From a virus, in IMG/VR virus record IMGVR_UViG_3300017720_000037, positions 1 through 31,742 of that record: 31,742 nt of DNA, one strand, 5' to 3'. This document shows, in pieces, positions 16,343 through 25,253 of the stretch. Under the pieces are notes generated by a model. That model did no database searches. It was given only the letters and a program-made list of their open reading frames with translations, and had not been told where the DNA came from. The first letter of the stretch is position 1. Each line of letters opens with the position of its first letter. The translations under genes were made by a program, and so were the position numbers.

Positions 16343-19300
16343 TTACGTACAAACTGCACTTTGAACACCTGACATTGAGGCTTCTCTTAATACCGGTATA
16401 CCTTGCACTTGTTGATCAGTACCACGTACGTCAGGATATCCATCAAATCTTTGTGCCAAAATAACAGTTGCTGAATCAGCCGCATAGGGACTGTATGTTG
16501 TATAACCATTCACTAGTTCACCAGATGCGCTAAATTTTCCTTTATAAACTACTTTACTACCAGTTTTGTGGTTATAAGGCTCCCACTCATTCGTATTGAT
16601 ATTAAAATCCCAATTAGCAATAAATGGATTTGTACATACAGCACTTACAGAACCTAATACGCTCCAATACCCTACTCCTGCTTGACAACTTGAGCCTGTG
16701 CATTTTTCTTGTTGAATTAAACCTCCTTCAAAAGTGTGATACAGACCTCCTTGTACACCAGAATTTGGTTCCCATGGGGTTAATAAAGTTGAATCACTAA
16801 AAAACTGCCTAACAGTATTACCATATTTTGCATGAGCATACACTGTCTCTGGGGTTCCTATTGGTAAAAGATTTACATTTGGAAATGAGCTAGTTGATCC
16901 ACCGTCTCTTTGAACTGTATATGGGTAACTATATAAAACACCTTGATCTTGAGCTCCTGACATGTAACTGAAATTAGCATCTTCGGCTGTTATAGAAACA
17001 TAACCTTGATACGCGCCTTGAACGCCGTAACCTGAGTCACACGCACAGCAACCAGAAGCTGAGATTTGAGTACCATTACCCTGAGTTACTTTTACAGCTA
17101 TAAAGTATTCACCAGGTAATTGATTTGCATCTATATATATTATACCTTTTGTTAATGCTTGGTTAGAATTCGTGCTGGCAGATCTAGTAAATACATTAGC
17201 TTGTAAATTAAAAGCTGGTGAATTAGAAATAGCAGTGGTAGTAGACGCGTTATTAGCGTCGCCTATTTCAACCCAAGAGTTTTGATTTGGCGTATTTGTA
17301 TCAACTGCTCTATGGAATATTCTAATATATTGAATTTCAGCATAATTTTCTCTTTGTCCACCAGCACCACCAGCTGAAGGACAATCCATTATATTTTCTA
17401 AATTTATTTCTACAATCATAGCACCACTTGTTAATGCTACAGGTGTTAAACCAGCGGTTGTGTCACCTCCTACAAGTTCAACTGAATTATATCTATCATA
17501 AGTACCTGTTCCAAGAGATGGTGCTTGATTATTAGGTCCATTTGCAATAATTGGCGCGTTACCAACACCGTTTTGTCTTGGGCCAAAATAATAACCACCA
17601 ATACCAAAAAACGTATCACCTGAACCACCGGGTCCCACTGGATTTATTGCAACGCCTGTACCAGCGCTGTTAGTAGAAGGATCAATAACACTTGGTGAAA
17701 AGCCCATATTCCAGCAAGAAAATCCACTTGTGCTAGCGCAATTGGTAGAACCTGGCTTAAACTCTTGTGTCCAAATATTTTCGCTACTGGTAAAGTTTCC
17801 TTGATAATAAGGTGGAACCATTTCAGGACCTACTGTTATTGTGAATGAGCACGTTGTTTGCATTGTTGCGTACTCAGGCACTGCATTAGTGAGAGGACCA
17901 CCAGTGCTAGTTAAATACGCATCTCTTACTCTAACTGTTAAAGGGTAAACTCCTAAAGGAACATTTTGACCTAAGGTTTGATTTAAAGTAAGTACACCAG
18001 TCAAACCATCTAATACAAAATAATTATCACCAAAGTCTGTTACTTGGTCCGTAGTTATATCAAAAAACAAATCTGTTGCTGCTGAGCTAGTTAGTGTTGT
18101 CCCGTTAACTGCATCAAAATCTATAACAGTACCTGTTTCTGTTTGACTAGTTACAGTTATATAATCACTACAGTTAGCAAGTGAGAATGAAGGTGCAAAG
18201 TTTTGTAGTCTACCAGGGAAAGTTCTTGTTGTTACTTCTCCATTATAAGTTATAGCTAAAGAGAAAGTAAAACTTTCTACAGTTGCCGCTGAATTTAAAA
18301 AAGCGTGATTGCTGGTTATAAACTTAACTCTATAACCACCTGCTTCTTGCTGTGAAGATTGAGGCACTTGTTCTAATTGAAAATCACCAGAAACATTATC
18401 ACCAGCAAGATTTGTAACAGTCATAACTGCTGTTGTGTTCGTAAGATTTACACCTGTATTATTACGAGGGTAAAATATATCTGTTATCCAGGGTGAATTT
18501 GATGCACCTGTAGCACCAGTTAGTATGTTGTTATCAGCTCCATCAAAGTTTTGATTTTCTATAAATTCAAAACCTACAGCTGAAAAACCACCTGGCGCGT
18601 CTGATCCAGCTTCTACATCTTGATTGATGTCTGAAATATAATTCCAACCAGTTGTGCTTTCCCAAAAAATATCTAACAATGAATCTACTGGCGCTGTTTC
18701 ATATATACTCAACCAAGGGACCATGTCAGCGGCTATAACACCTAGCTTTTGATTAGTAGAAAATCTAGCCACAATAGGGTTTGTTTCTAGTTGGTACAAG
18801 TTTCTAGCCGCGCTACCATTAAAATTATCTACTGAATATTGATAAAAACCTAAGTCATCTGCAGTACCTACTGTAGAGGCAATATCAGGTTTTTGCGTAG
18901 GGTAATACTGTTCGTTATCACCATACTCTATTATTATATTATCAGCGTCTGCTTTAATAGCACCACCTGGACTAAATGTAACTGTTGTTTCATCTGCAAC
19001 CGCATCATACTCTACCTTAGTAATAAGAGTTGCGTTAGAAAAGAACTGAGGATCTTGATAAGCAGGAGGGTTACTAGTTGGTGTACAGTCTGGGTATTGC
19101 ACTTCACATTTACCCATTAACAAGGCCATACCTGGTTCTAATGCTTTTTCTTGACCCGTGCAAGAACCTGTTGGGCAAAATACCGTTGTGTTTGTAGGAT
19201 CATTTACACCAGTGAATTTAATTTCATTTACTTGATCAGCACCAGGACCAGCAGGTGAACCACCAGAATGACTCCAGTTTGTTATATTAAATTTACCCTC

Positions 19301-21694
19301 GTAGTTGTTTACTCTACCAAATAGTTCTACACTACTTCTATATTGTTTTTGATCAGGTCCTACTTCAGATAAATCTCTAGGTATTTTATTTATATTATCG
19401 TTTATTAAAACAGCGTGAGCAGTATCATCTAATTCACCACCTGGAAATAAAATTTCATTTATACCATTAGCGTTTGCTGCATAAGAATAAGCGTCACCTG
19501 CTGTGTCTGTGCCTACCACATATTGAATTTCGCTACCTTGAGTCATTTGCTCAGGATATCCATCTAAAAACCCAGGTAGATATGCATTATAATAATCTTG
19601 TTCTCTTTGTTTAACTACTATTTTATAAGAATACCAACCTAATGGATTTATAGAATATGCAAACTTAGTATCAGTATCTGTATTTTCTATTAAATATAAA
19701 TAATAACTGTTCGGCTTATCAAGCGTTGTAATGCTAGTTACCCCTGCCGCGCTACTAATACTTAGTATTTGAGTGTAGTCTACATATTCACCTCTTAAAT
19801 ACATGTCTGTTGTAGGTAAAGAACCTATAGTTGGTGTAGAGAAGCTTAATGTCCACCTATTAGTACCTGCGTTGTAAGTTAAAGAATCATTAGTGCTGTT
19901 GTCTACAACCCAAGATGTTTGAGGTTCTCCATATATACCTGGAGCACCCGTAGCTAAATTACGGTCTGAAGATCCTATTGTAAAATCACCTATTGTTTGA
20001 TTTAATAAAAGCAAAGCTGCATCACCAAACCAAGACTTTACATCTAGCGAGTCATTAGCATCATAATATGGGTGAAAAACAGTTGACCCACCAAATATAG
20101 TACTACCCTGAGCCGAGGAAAGCGTGTCGTATGTAGATAGAATAACTGAAGATTGTCTTCCAAATTTATCTGCTAAAACAAAACCTATTTGATAAGTTCT
20201 GTTTTGTTTTATTGTGTGATTAGGATATTCTGCCCAAGAAGTATATAAGTCATTTTTTTCTTGAACCGTACAGTTATAGTCAAGTGTATTGTAGGGTGTG
20301 TGTTTGTCTTTAAAATTACCATATATAACTCTATTACCAGCAATAGATTGAGCTAACGCTCTAACTGGTACTTTGTCATAAACTCTAGTTGTTTGTCCTT
20401 CAGTAAGTGTTTTATATGGTTTTTCAGATTGATATTCATAAACATAAACCTCCTCGTCCATTTCAGCTGCCATAGTAGTACCTGATATAGTCTTTAAAAC
20501 TTTAACTACTAAGCCATTTGATTCTTTATATAGTATGTCTATATTTTGTATTTTATATTCTGTAAGAACATTCTTAGAAACACTACCTCCTAAGTTTACA
20601 TTTGTACCAACTCCGGGTAAAGATATTCTTAATTTAACGTTATCTACATTGTTTTCAAACCATTTAACAATAGTACTTTCATAAGCCTGTGTTTCATTTC
20701 CGTTTAGAAAAAATCCAGATTGTTGAGGTATAAATGCTATCTGAGTAAAAGGAGACATTAAAGAATACTCACCATCATCAAATTGAAATCTATATGCAAA
20801 CCTAACATACTTATCTTCTAAATATCTAGGATCACCAGGCCAACTAGTGTCATCACTTTCGTTTGTCATTGTGGTTTCAATAAACCTAAGTCTTTGCCCG
20901 ACAACAACAGCGGTAGAAGGATCTGCATTAATAGTTACTGTATTTGTAGTTGTATCTATAGCTGTCACTCTTATGTACTCACTACCAAGTATGCTTTCTG
21001 ATCCTACATTTTGAGCAGCATTAGAAACTACAAACATATCAACAGATATACCAGTAACTGTTTCTAATATAAAATTCTTAGTATTTGTAACTGTTATAAC
21101 AGTAGTGTCTACTTCCTTGTAAAGCTCAGGAGCTTTTTGTGGCATGTACTTAGCGACAGATATTTGACTTTCCTCGGTGTAGTAATTAGGATTACCTATA
21201 GCTGTTGTTACGTTTATTTTTCTAGGTTGATTTCTATTGTCTGTCCAAAACAATAAATCTTCTACTAAATTTATTCCTGTAACTTGCCAGCATCTATTTT
21301 TAGCAAAATTTAAAAACTTGCCTTGAACTAAGGTACTATAAGTGTTATTGTTAAGATCAAAAACAGTTATTTTCATTTCTACAGCTGTAGATGCTGATGG
21401 GTAATTTACGGTTTGGCAAGTTGCATCTGCGTCTGTGTAGTCTGTTAATATTTGAAATATTCTATTGCCAACTTCATCTTCAAACTTACCTATACATTTT
21501 AAATTAGCATTGCTAGAGGCTGTAGCCGCTATTAAAGAATTACCTAATATATTCTCAAGCGAACCAACATCATTGTCTTCTGATCTACCTACAGATATAT
21601 TTAGAGCATCTCTATATTCACCGTTAGGTAATATTCTATCATCAAGATCTTTATTCATCTTGGATTTTAGAAAAGTATTTTTAGCTTCTGCCAT
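16343..21694 (-). CDS. Large tail muzzle / tail stabilisation protein (P22 gp10-like) with cadherin-like domain
   Basis: The 1783-residue protein starts with a strongly recognisable block, MNKDLDDRILPNGEYRDALN at residues 13-32. DVGSLENILGN follows, and then LLFWTDNRNQPRKINV near residue 150. These are hallmarks of the P22 gp10-like beta-propeller tail proteins called muzzle in Crassvirales. The central part is strand-rich and long compared with simple family members. Residues about 1168-1290 read as a cadherin-type repeat (FVLDGLTGVLTLNQ, then VPLGVYPLTVRVRDA). A Cys cluster, CCACDSGYG, lies near residue 1550, and CTGSSCQAG near 1685. The C-terminus ends in AVCT followed by tandem TAA codons. 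It should form the tail tube end below the ring proteins and may contact the host. Confidence 0.85.
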   Translation of the reverse strand: MAEAKNTFLKSKMNKDLDDRILPNGEYRDALNISVGRSEDNDVGSLENILGNSLIAATASSNANLKCIGKFEDEVGNRIFQILTDYTDADATCQTVNYPSASTAVEMKITVFDLNNNTYSTLVQGKFLNFAKNRCWQVTGINLVEDLLFWTDNRNQPRKINVTTAIGNPNYYTEESQISVAKYMPQKAPELYKEVDTTVITVTNTKNFILETVTGISVDMFVVSNAAQNVGSESILGSEYIRVTAIDTTTNTVTINADPSTAVVVGQRLRFIETTMTNESDDTSWPGDPRYLEDKYVRFAYRFQFDDGEYSLMSPFTQIAFIPQQSGFFLNGNETQAYESTIVKWFENNVDNVKLRISLPGVGTNVNLGGSVSKNVLTEYKIQNIDILYKESNGLVVKVLKTISGTTMAAEMDEEVYVYEYQSEKPYKTLTEGQTTRVYDKVPVRALAQSIAGNRVIYGNFKDKHTPYNTLDYNCTVQEKNDLYTSWAEYPNHTIKQNRTYQIGFVLADKFGRQSSVILSTYDTLSSAQGSTIFGGSTVFHPYYDANDSLDVKSWFGDAALLLLNQTIGDFTIGSSDRNLATGAPGIYGEPQTSWVVDNSTNDSLTYNAGTNRWTLSFSTPTIGSLPTTDMYLRGEYVDYTQILSISSAAGVTSITTLDKPNSYYLYLIENTDTDTKFAYSINPLGWYSYKIVVKQREQDYYNAYLPGFLDGYPEQMTQGSEIQYVVGTDTAGDAYSYAANANGINEILFPGGELDDTAHAVLINDNINKIPRDLSEVGPDQKQYRSSVELFGRVNNYEGKFNITNWSHSGGSPAGPGADQVNEIKFTGVNDPTNTTVFCPTGSCTGQEKALEPGMALLMGKCEVQYPDCTPTSNPPAYQDPQFFSNATLITKVEYDAVADETTVTFSPGGAIKADADNIIIEYGDNEQYYPTQKPDIASTVGTADDLGFYQYSVDNFNGSAARNLYQLETNPIVARFSTNQKLGVIAADMVPWLSIYETAPVDSLLDIFWESTTGWNYISDINQDVEAGSDAPGGFSAVGFEFIENQNFDGADNNILTGATGASNSPWITDIFYPRNNTGVNLTNTTAVMTVTNLAGDNVSGDFQLEQVPQSSQQEAGGYRVKFITSNHAFLNSAATVESFTFSLAITYNGEVTTRTFPGRLQNFAPSFSLANCSDYITVTSQTETGTVIDFDAVNGTTLTSSAATDLFFDITTDQVTDFGDNYFVLDGLTGVLTLNQTLGQNVPLGVYPLTVRVRDAYLTSTGGPLTNAVPEYATMQTTCSFTITVGPEMVPPYYQGNFTSSENIWTQEFKPGSTNCASTSGFSCWNMGFSPSVIDPSTNSAGTGVAINPVGPGGSGDTFFGIGGYYFGPRQNGVGNAPIIANGPNNQAPSLGTGTYDRYNSVELVGGDTTAGLTPVALTSGAMIVEINLENIMDCPSAGGAGGQRENYAEIQYIRIFHRAVDTNTPNQNSWVEIGDANNASTTTAISNSPAFNLQANVFTRSASTNSNQALTKGIIYIDANQLPGEYFIAVKVTQGNGTQISASGCCACDSGYGVQGAYQGYVSITAEDANFSYMSGAQDQGVLYSYPYTVQRDGGSTSSFPNVNLLPIGTPETVYAHAKYGNTVRQFFSDSTLLTPWEPNSGVQGGLYHTFEGGLIQQEKCTGSSCQAGVGYWSVLGSVSAVCTNPFIANWDFNINTNEWEPYNHKTGSKVVYKGKFSASGELVNGYTTYSPYAADSATVILAQRFDGYPDVRGTDQQVQGIPVLREASMSGVQSAVCT

Positions 21695-21697
21695 GTA

Positions 21698-22198
21698 TTA
21701 ATTTTTAAATTTTCCGTCTGGTAAATATTTTTTTAATCTATCTAATATTTTAGTGCTAGTGTTTTTAGAAAACAAAGATCCAAGTGAACCTACAAAATTA
21801 TTAGTTGCATCTTCTACTGATTCTAAAATAGGTCTGCCTTCTCTTATATTTTGAGCTTCATGAATTAATCCACCTACATTAGAACCTACTATACCAGCTA
21901 CTCTTTTTGTAATAGGACCAAGATACTTAAGTTTATTTTGTATTGCTCTAGAAGTTTGATCACCAGCAAAATAATGTCTAGCCGTATCGCCGTGCTCAAA
22001 AGAGTTTTGCTCTTCCATTAAACCATCTTTGTCTGGAGTAATACTTAAATACTCATCAGTTCTTTGTCTTGCTTTTTCTTGTGGAAAGTTTAAAACCTCT
22101 TCAGCTTTATGTTCTATGTTTGACAAAGCATTAGACTGGTTTGGTGGATCTTGTTTGTTAATAGGGTTTTTACCCGTAAATTTTGATGAAAAACTCAT
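21698..22198 (-). CDS. Hypothetical 166-aa protein in the tail module
   Basis: This protein is not assigned to a family. The N-terminal third is polar (KFTGKNPINKQDPPNQSNAL). The centre has a helical block with regularly placed acidic, His and Arg residues: FEHGDTARHYFAGDQTSRAI, then GSNVGGLIHEAQNIREGRP. The D-x-x-R-H followed by H-E recalls uncharacterised helical domains in phage and toxin-related proteins, which could be a metal site, but I cannot name it. The C-terminus is Ser/Lys-rich. It lies 5 bases after the ring protein gene and 3 bases before the large tail protein gene, so a tail assembly or virion role is likely from context. Confidence 0.7.
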   Translation of the reverse strand: MSFSSKFTGKNPINKQDPPNQSNALSNIEHKAEEVLNFPQEKARQRTDEYLSITPDKDGLMEEQNSFEHGDTARHYFAGDQTSRAIQNKLKYLGPITKRVAGIVGSNVGGLIHEAQNIREGRPILESVEDATNNFVGSLGSLFSKNTSTKILDRLKKYLPDGKFKN

Positions 22199-22203
22199 GT
22201 GAC

Positions 22204-23460
22204 TTAATGTTTAATCCATTTAGATTTACCTCTCATTACTTGTACTATTTCTTCAAGCTTTATATTAGATAATCTTATTTTTGCGTTTCGCAATTTTGAA
22301 CTCTTGTCTTTTCTTAGTCTTTGAACTACATACTCTTGTTGGTTTGCTCTAGTAGATATTATAGAATAAAGTATATAAGCGTACATTGCCTCTTCAGCAA
22401 GCTTAGGTAGCTTAGTGTCTAAATCAGTAGCTAAGCCGTCTGATATGTATTCTAAAACAATTAACTTGTCTTTTAAGTTTGCTGAAAAAGATACTTTACC
22501 TTCTCTTTCGTTCATATTAAACCAGCCATTGTACTGTGAATACTGAGGATCCATTCCATACATTTGACCTCTTGTTGCACCAAAGAAAGAACCTGGGTAG
22601 TCCCAGTTGTAAGCCCATAAATCATTAGTGAAATCTTGCATTGTCCAACTACCGTTTATTAACTTGTCATTAGCACTATGCCACCTTTCTTGAACTATAG
22701 ATGTTCCTTCTAAATCATTACCAAAATTATCTTGTGTGGGTATTCCTTGACTATCTTGTAGCTGAGTGTTGAAAGGACTTATTGTTAAATTATTAGCTGG
22801 GTATATAGGCCTTTTTACTCCTTGCCCATCGATCCAAGACATACCTACATAGTTAACGTAGTCTTGAGGGAGAACAAGAGTTAAACCCTCTGGTATTGTT
22901 AACTCAGAAGATTTAATACTTTTTAAAGTATCATAACTAAATTCTTGCATACCTCTTTTTGCATGAAAAATAACATCTGTTCTTTTAGCATCTGGTAGTA
23001 ATTTACCAGTGCCAACATATCCTACCAAAAAGTTATTTACTATATCAACTAGTTTTACATATTTATAACTACCATAATTATCTTCTACGGCTTGACCATA
23101 TGCTTTTTCAGCAGGTGTAGAGCCATATTTACCACCATCTAATATTTTTAATTGAACTACTATATACAGACCATTAGCAGGTATTGCATTAGCCGGAAAG
23201 ACAATTGAATTACCTGAAATAGAAAACTCTGTAATGTATTCAGACCAAGATCCAGGAAAACCACTTGTACTAGTATACACTTTAAAATTATTTAACGCGT
23301 AGTTTTCAGCACTAGGATTCCAATTGCCTAAATATAAGTCAGTATCAAAAGTTGTAGGAAAAGTTCTATTAGCCCCATCACCTACAAAACCTTCAGCACC
23401 TTGGTAGTATTGTTGACCAGTTTCGTTTAGTAATCCGTTATTTGGAGGTTGTATAGCCAT
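22204..23460 (-). CDS. Ring / head-tail adaptor protein, P22 gp4-like
   Basis: Residues about 132-222 show the pattern of the P22 gp4-like adaptor, the ring protein below the portal: YVKLVDIVNNFLVGYVGTGK, LLPDAKRTDVIFHAKRGMQE, FSYDTLKSIK and LPQDYVNYVGMSWIDGQGVK. Related ring proteins are found in Crassvirales and marine Bacteroidota podoviruses. In front of it, residues 28-105 form a separate beta domain (GDGANRTFPTTF up to GLYIVVQLK), an addition not present in P22 gp4. The C-terminal 190 residues hold Tyr/Trp-rich strands and a basic helical tail. Its neighbours are a second connector-type gene 3 bases upstream and the tail genes downstream. It likely seals the head and docks the tail. Confidence 0.8.
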   Translation of the reverse strand: MAIQPPNNGLLNETGQQYYQGAEGFVGDGANRTFPTTFDTDLYLGNWNPSAENYALNNFKVYTSTSGFPGSWSEYITEFSISGNSIVFPANAIPANGLYIVVQLKILDGGKYGSTPAEKAYGQAVEDNYGSYKYVKLVDIVNNFLVGYVGTGKLLPDAKRTDVIFHAKRGMQEFSYDTLKSIKSSELTIPEGLTLVLPQDYVNYVGMSWIDGQGVKRPIYPANNLTISPFNTQLQDSQGIPTQDNFGNDLEGTSIVQERWHSANDKLINGSWTMQDFTNDLWAYNWDYPGSFFGATRGQMYGMDPQYSQYNGWFNMNEREGKVSFSANLKDKLIVLEYISDGLATDLDTKLPKLAEEAMYAYILYSIISTRANQQEYVVQRLRKDKSSKLRNAKIRLSNIKLEEIVQVMRGKSKWIKH

Positions 23461-23463
23461 GTT

Positions 23464-24393
23464 TTATATTTTTTCGTTTTGATTATCCATAGCAACTTGT
23501 TGAGCCGCGCTTTGTATTAATTGTGGATCTTTAACTATGACACCAGCATACATTAATATTCTTAGCACTATTTCAGTTTGCTCTGTTGGATGTAATTCAA
23601 AGTTTACAGAACTACCAGCGTTGTAAATGTATTGATAAGCTGGAGCTGTTGCTGTAAAATTCCACATTGGATTTAGTGGTTTTCTTAAGTACGTACAAGA
23701 CAAGTCACTTTGTATAGTTGATGGTGATACAAATATCTGTCTATCTTTATATCTATAAACAGGAAAAGAAGTAGATGGTTTTGTTATAGGTGATAAATTT
23801 AGTTCTAATAATTCGTTAGGTTGAACATATTGAACAGGTGTTTCATCTTTGTGTATAACAGTTCCTAGTTTGTAAAAATCAAACTCATTTACTGTTAATA
23901 TTAAAGCTCTACCAGCTGTAGGTACATTAGTTAAACTAAGCGTAAGACCAGATATAGTCCAGTCAGTAAATTCAGCTAAAGGTTGTTGAACACCGTTTGC
24001 ATCTTCTAACGTAACGCTTGGTTGCCCAGCGTCTAATTCATCTGCAGTAATAGTAGTTATTATATACTGCTGAGCTGTAGTTGTATTGAATGTTTGAGAT
24101 GTGGTAGTACCTGATACTGTTGGTACACCGAAATAAGGACCTACGTAAGGACACGTGCCTGATTCTTGGAAGAGCGCAATTTTTTCTTGCGTATTTTTTA
24201 TACGATCTGAGTATTCAGAGTCGTTGTCTGGCACACGTAATTGTTGATTTAAATCTTCAAAATAAGACTCGAATATTTCAAGCTGCACTTGTGCGCCTAT
24301 TCTATTAAATTCATCAGGAGTTAAATATCCCCTTTGTTCTTTATTGAGAATAAGTAAAACTGTTTGATAAACTTGATTTACGTTTATTGCCAT
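23464..24393 (-). CDS. Connector/ring-type structural protein, 309 aa
   Basis: The N-terminal 55 residues (LILNKEQRGYLTPDEFNRIG, then AQVQLEIFESYFEDLNQQLR) match a segment common in structural proteins next to the ring genes of Bacteroidota and marine podoviruses. A beta domain occupies about residues 95-170 (VTLEDANGVQQPLAEFTDWT up to ALILTVNEFDF). It is similar in plan to the N-terminal domain of the following gene product. The C-terminal part has strands and a helix (YRYKDRQIFVSPS, and LRILMYAGVIVKD). No catalytic motif is seen. Position between capsid and gp4-like ring protein suggests a second ring or head-tail connector. The role is inferred from context and the recurring N-terminal pattern. 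Confidence 0.75.
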   Translation of the reverse strand: MAINVNQVYQTVLLILNKEQRGYLTPDEFNRIGAQVQLEIFESYFEDLNQQLRVPDNDSEYSDRIKNTQEKIALFQESGTCPYVGPYFGVPTVSGTTTSQTFNTTTAQQYIITTITADELDAGQPSVTLEDANGVQQPLAEFTDWTISGLTLSLTNVPTAGRALILTVNEFDFYKLGTVIHKDETPVQYVQPNELLELNLSPITKPSTSFPVYRYKDRQIFVSPSTIQSDLSCTYLRKPLNPMWNFTATAPAYQYIYNAGSSVNFELHPTEQTEIVLRILMYAGVIVKDPQLIQSAAQQVAMDNQNEKI

Positions 24394-24413
24394 TGTATAT
24401 TTTTTTTTAATAA

Positions 24414-24440
24414 TTAGGTGACCACAAAGTGATCACCCAT
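24414..24440 (-). other. Eight-codon mini-ORF coinciding with a hairpin (possible leader peptide)
   Basis: Between two structural genes the minus strand reads ATG at 24440, then GGT GAT CAC TTT GTG GTC ACC, then TAA ending at 24414 (MGDHFVVT). The seven codons after ATG are exactly the hairpin 24417-24437. Such an arrangement could let ribosome transit open or close the stem, but an 8-codon frame can occur by chance. Confidence 0.25.
24417..24437 (-). promoter_or_regulatory. Intergenic RNA hairpin upstream of the connector gene
   Basis: The arms 24417-24425 (GGTGACCAC) and 24429-24437 (GTGATCACC) form a 9-bp stem with a 3-base loop. The only imperfect pair, C24422 with A24432, becomes G-U in minus-strand RNA. 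Downstream on that strand is an A-run, not a T-run, so it does not look like a terminator. It sits 24 bases before the ATG at 24393 and may be an mRNA processing, stability or translation-control element. Confidence 0.55.
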
Positions 24441-24455
24441 TATTATAATCACCTG

Positions 24456-25220
24456 TTAAATCATTTTTTTCTCTATTGATTTAAATACTTCTACACCTTC
24501 GTCTGTTTTTAAATAAGCAGCAAAAGCTGAATAAGGATTTTCATCAAACGGAACGTTCATTAGTTTTCTACCGTTAGACGCCCAGGATATTTGCCTTTGA
24601 TCTTGAGACAATAAAATTATTCCAAGTTCAGCTGATCTAACCGCAAAGTTTCTTAACATTACGTTTTCGTCATTAGCTAAATCTAAGAATAACTTAGGAT
24701 TGTTTTTAGCAAATATTAATAAATCTCTTTTAAGTTCTTTAGAACTCATCTTATTAACCTTAGAGCCAATCTCTACTCTCATGATTGCTTCAGCTTGATC
24801 TATTTCTATTTCTCTAGCAGCATTTAATGCATCTATTTCTATATTTAAATCAGCTAATTGATCTTGAGCGATTGCTTGAGGTTTGTGTTCTAGGTATTTT
24901 CTACCTAATAAAGGGTGATATATAGATAACATTTTTTGCAAAGCTTGTTGTTCTTTTGGAACTTGCAAGATGCCATCAGTAAAAGATATATGCCCCATTG
25001 TTGCTTCACCTTTTTGTTCATCTACGAATACTGACGATTGATTTGTAGCATATCTTAATTCTCTTTGAGATCCTGTTTCATTGTCAAACCATAGTAAAGC
25101 ATGCTTTTTTGTATGCTTGCTAGGTATTGTTAGTGTTAGTGGTGAAGAGTTATCTTTTAAAAAATATCTTCTATCTTTTATTTCCCAACCAGTTTGTTGG
25201 ATTTTTTCTTTTTTTGCCAT
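24456..25220 (-). CDS. Unknown 254-aa protein following the capsid gene
   Basis: The product is not recognised. Residues 1-95 are strand-rich (GWEIKDRRYFLKDNSSPLTL, HALLWFDNETGSQREL). A helical, acidic and Ala-rich stretch covers roughly 110-160 (LADLNIEIDALNAAREIEID). A compact C-terminal half follows, with LKRDLLIFAKNNPKLFLDLA and a last segment, SWASNGRKLMNVPFDENPYSAF. No membrane or signal segment is visible. It lies directly after the major capsid gene but is isolated by a hairpin on each side, the only gene here so flanked. A head decoration, minor capsid or head-completion role is plausible from position; amounts different from its neighbours would fit the hairpins. Neither is shown. 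Confidence 0.7.
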   Translation of the reverse strand: MAKKEKIQQTGWEIKDRRYFLKDNSSPLTLTIPSKHTKKHALLWFDNETGSQRELRYATNQSSVFVDEQKGEATMGHISFTDGILQVPKEQQALQKMLSIYHPLLGRKYLEHKPQAIAQDQLADLNIEIDALNAAREIEIDQAEAIMRVEIGSKVNKMSSKELKRDLLIFAKNNPKLFLDLANDENVMLRNFAVRSAELGIILLSQDQRQISWASNGRKLMNVPFDENPYSAFAAYLKTDEGVEVFKSIEKKMI

Positions 25221-25253
25221 GATATAATATAATAAAATTAATAAAAGTAATAA

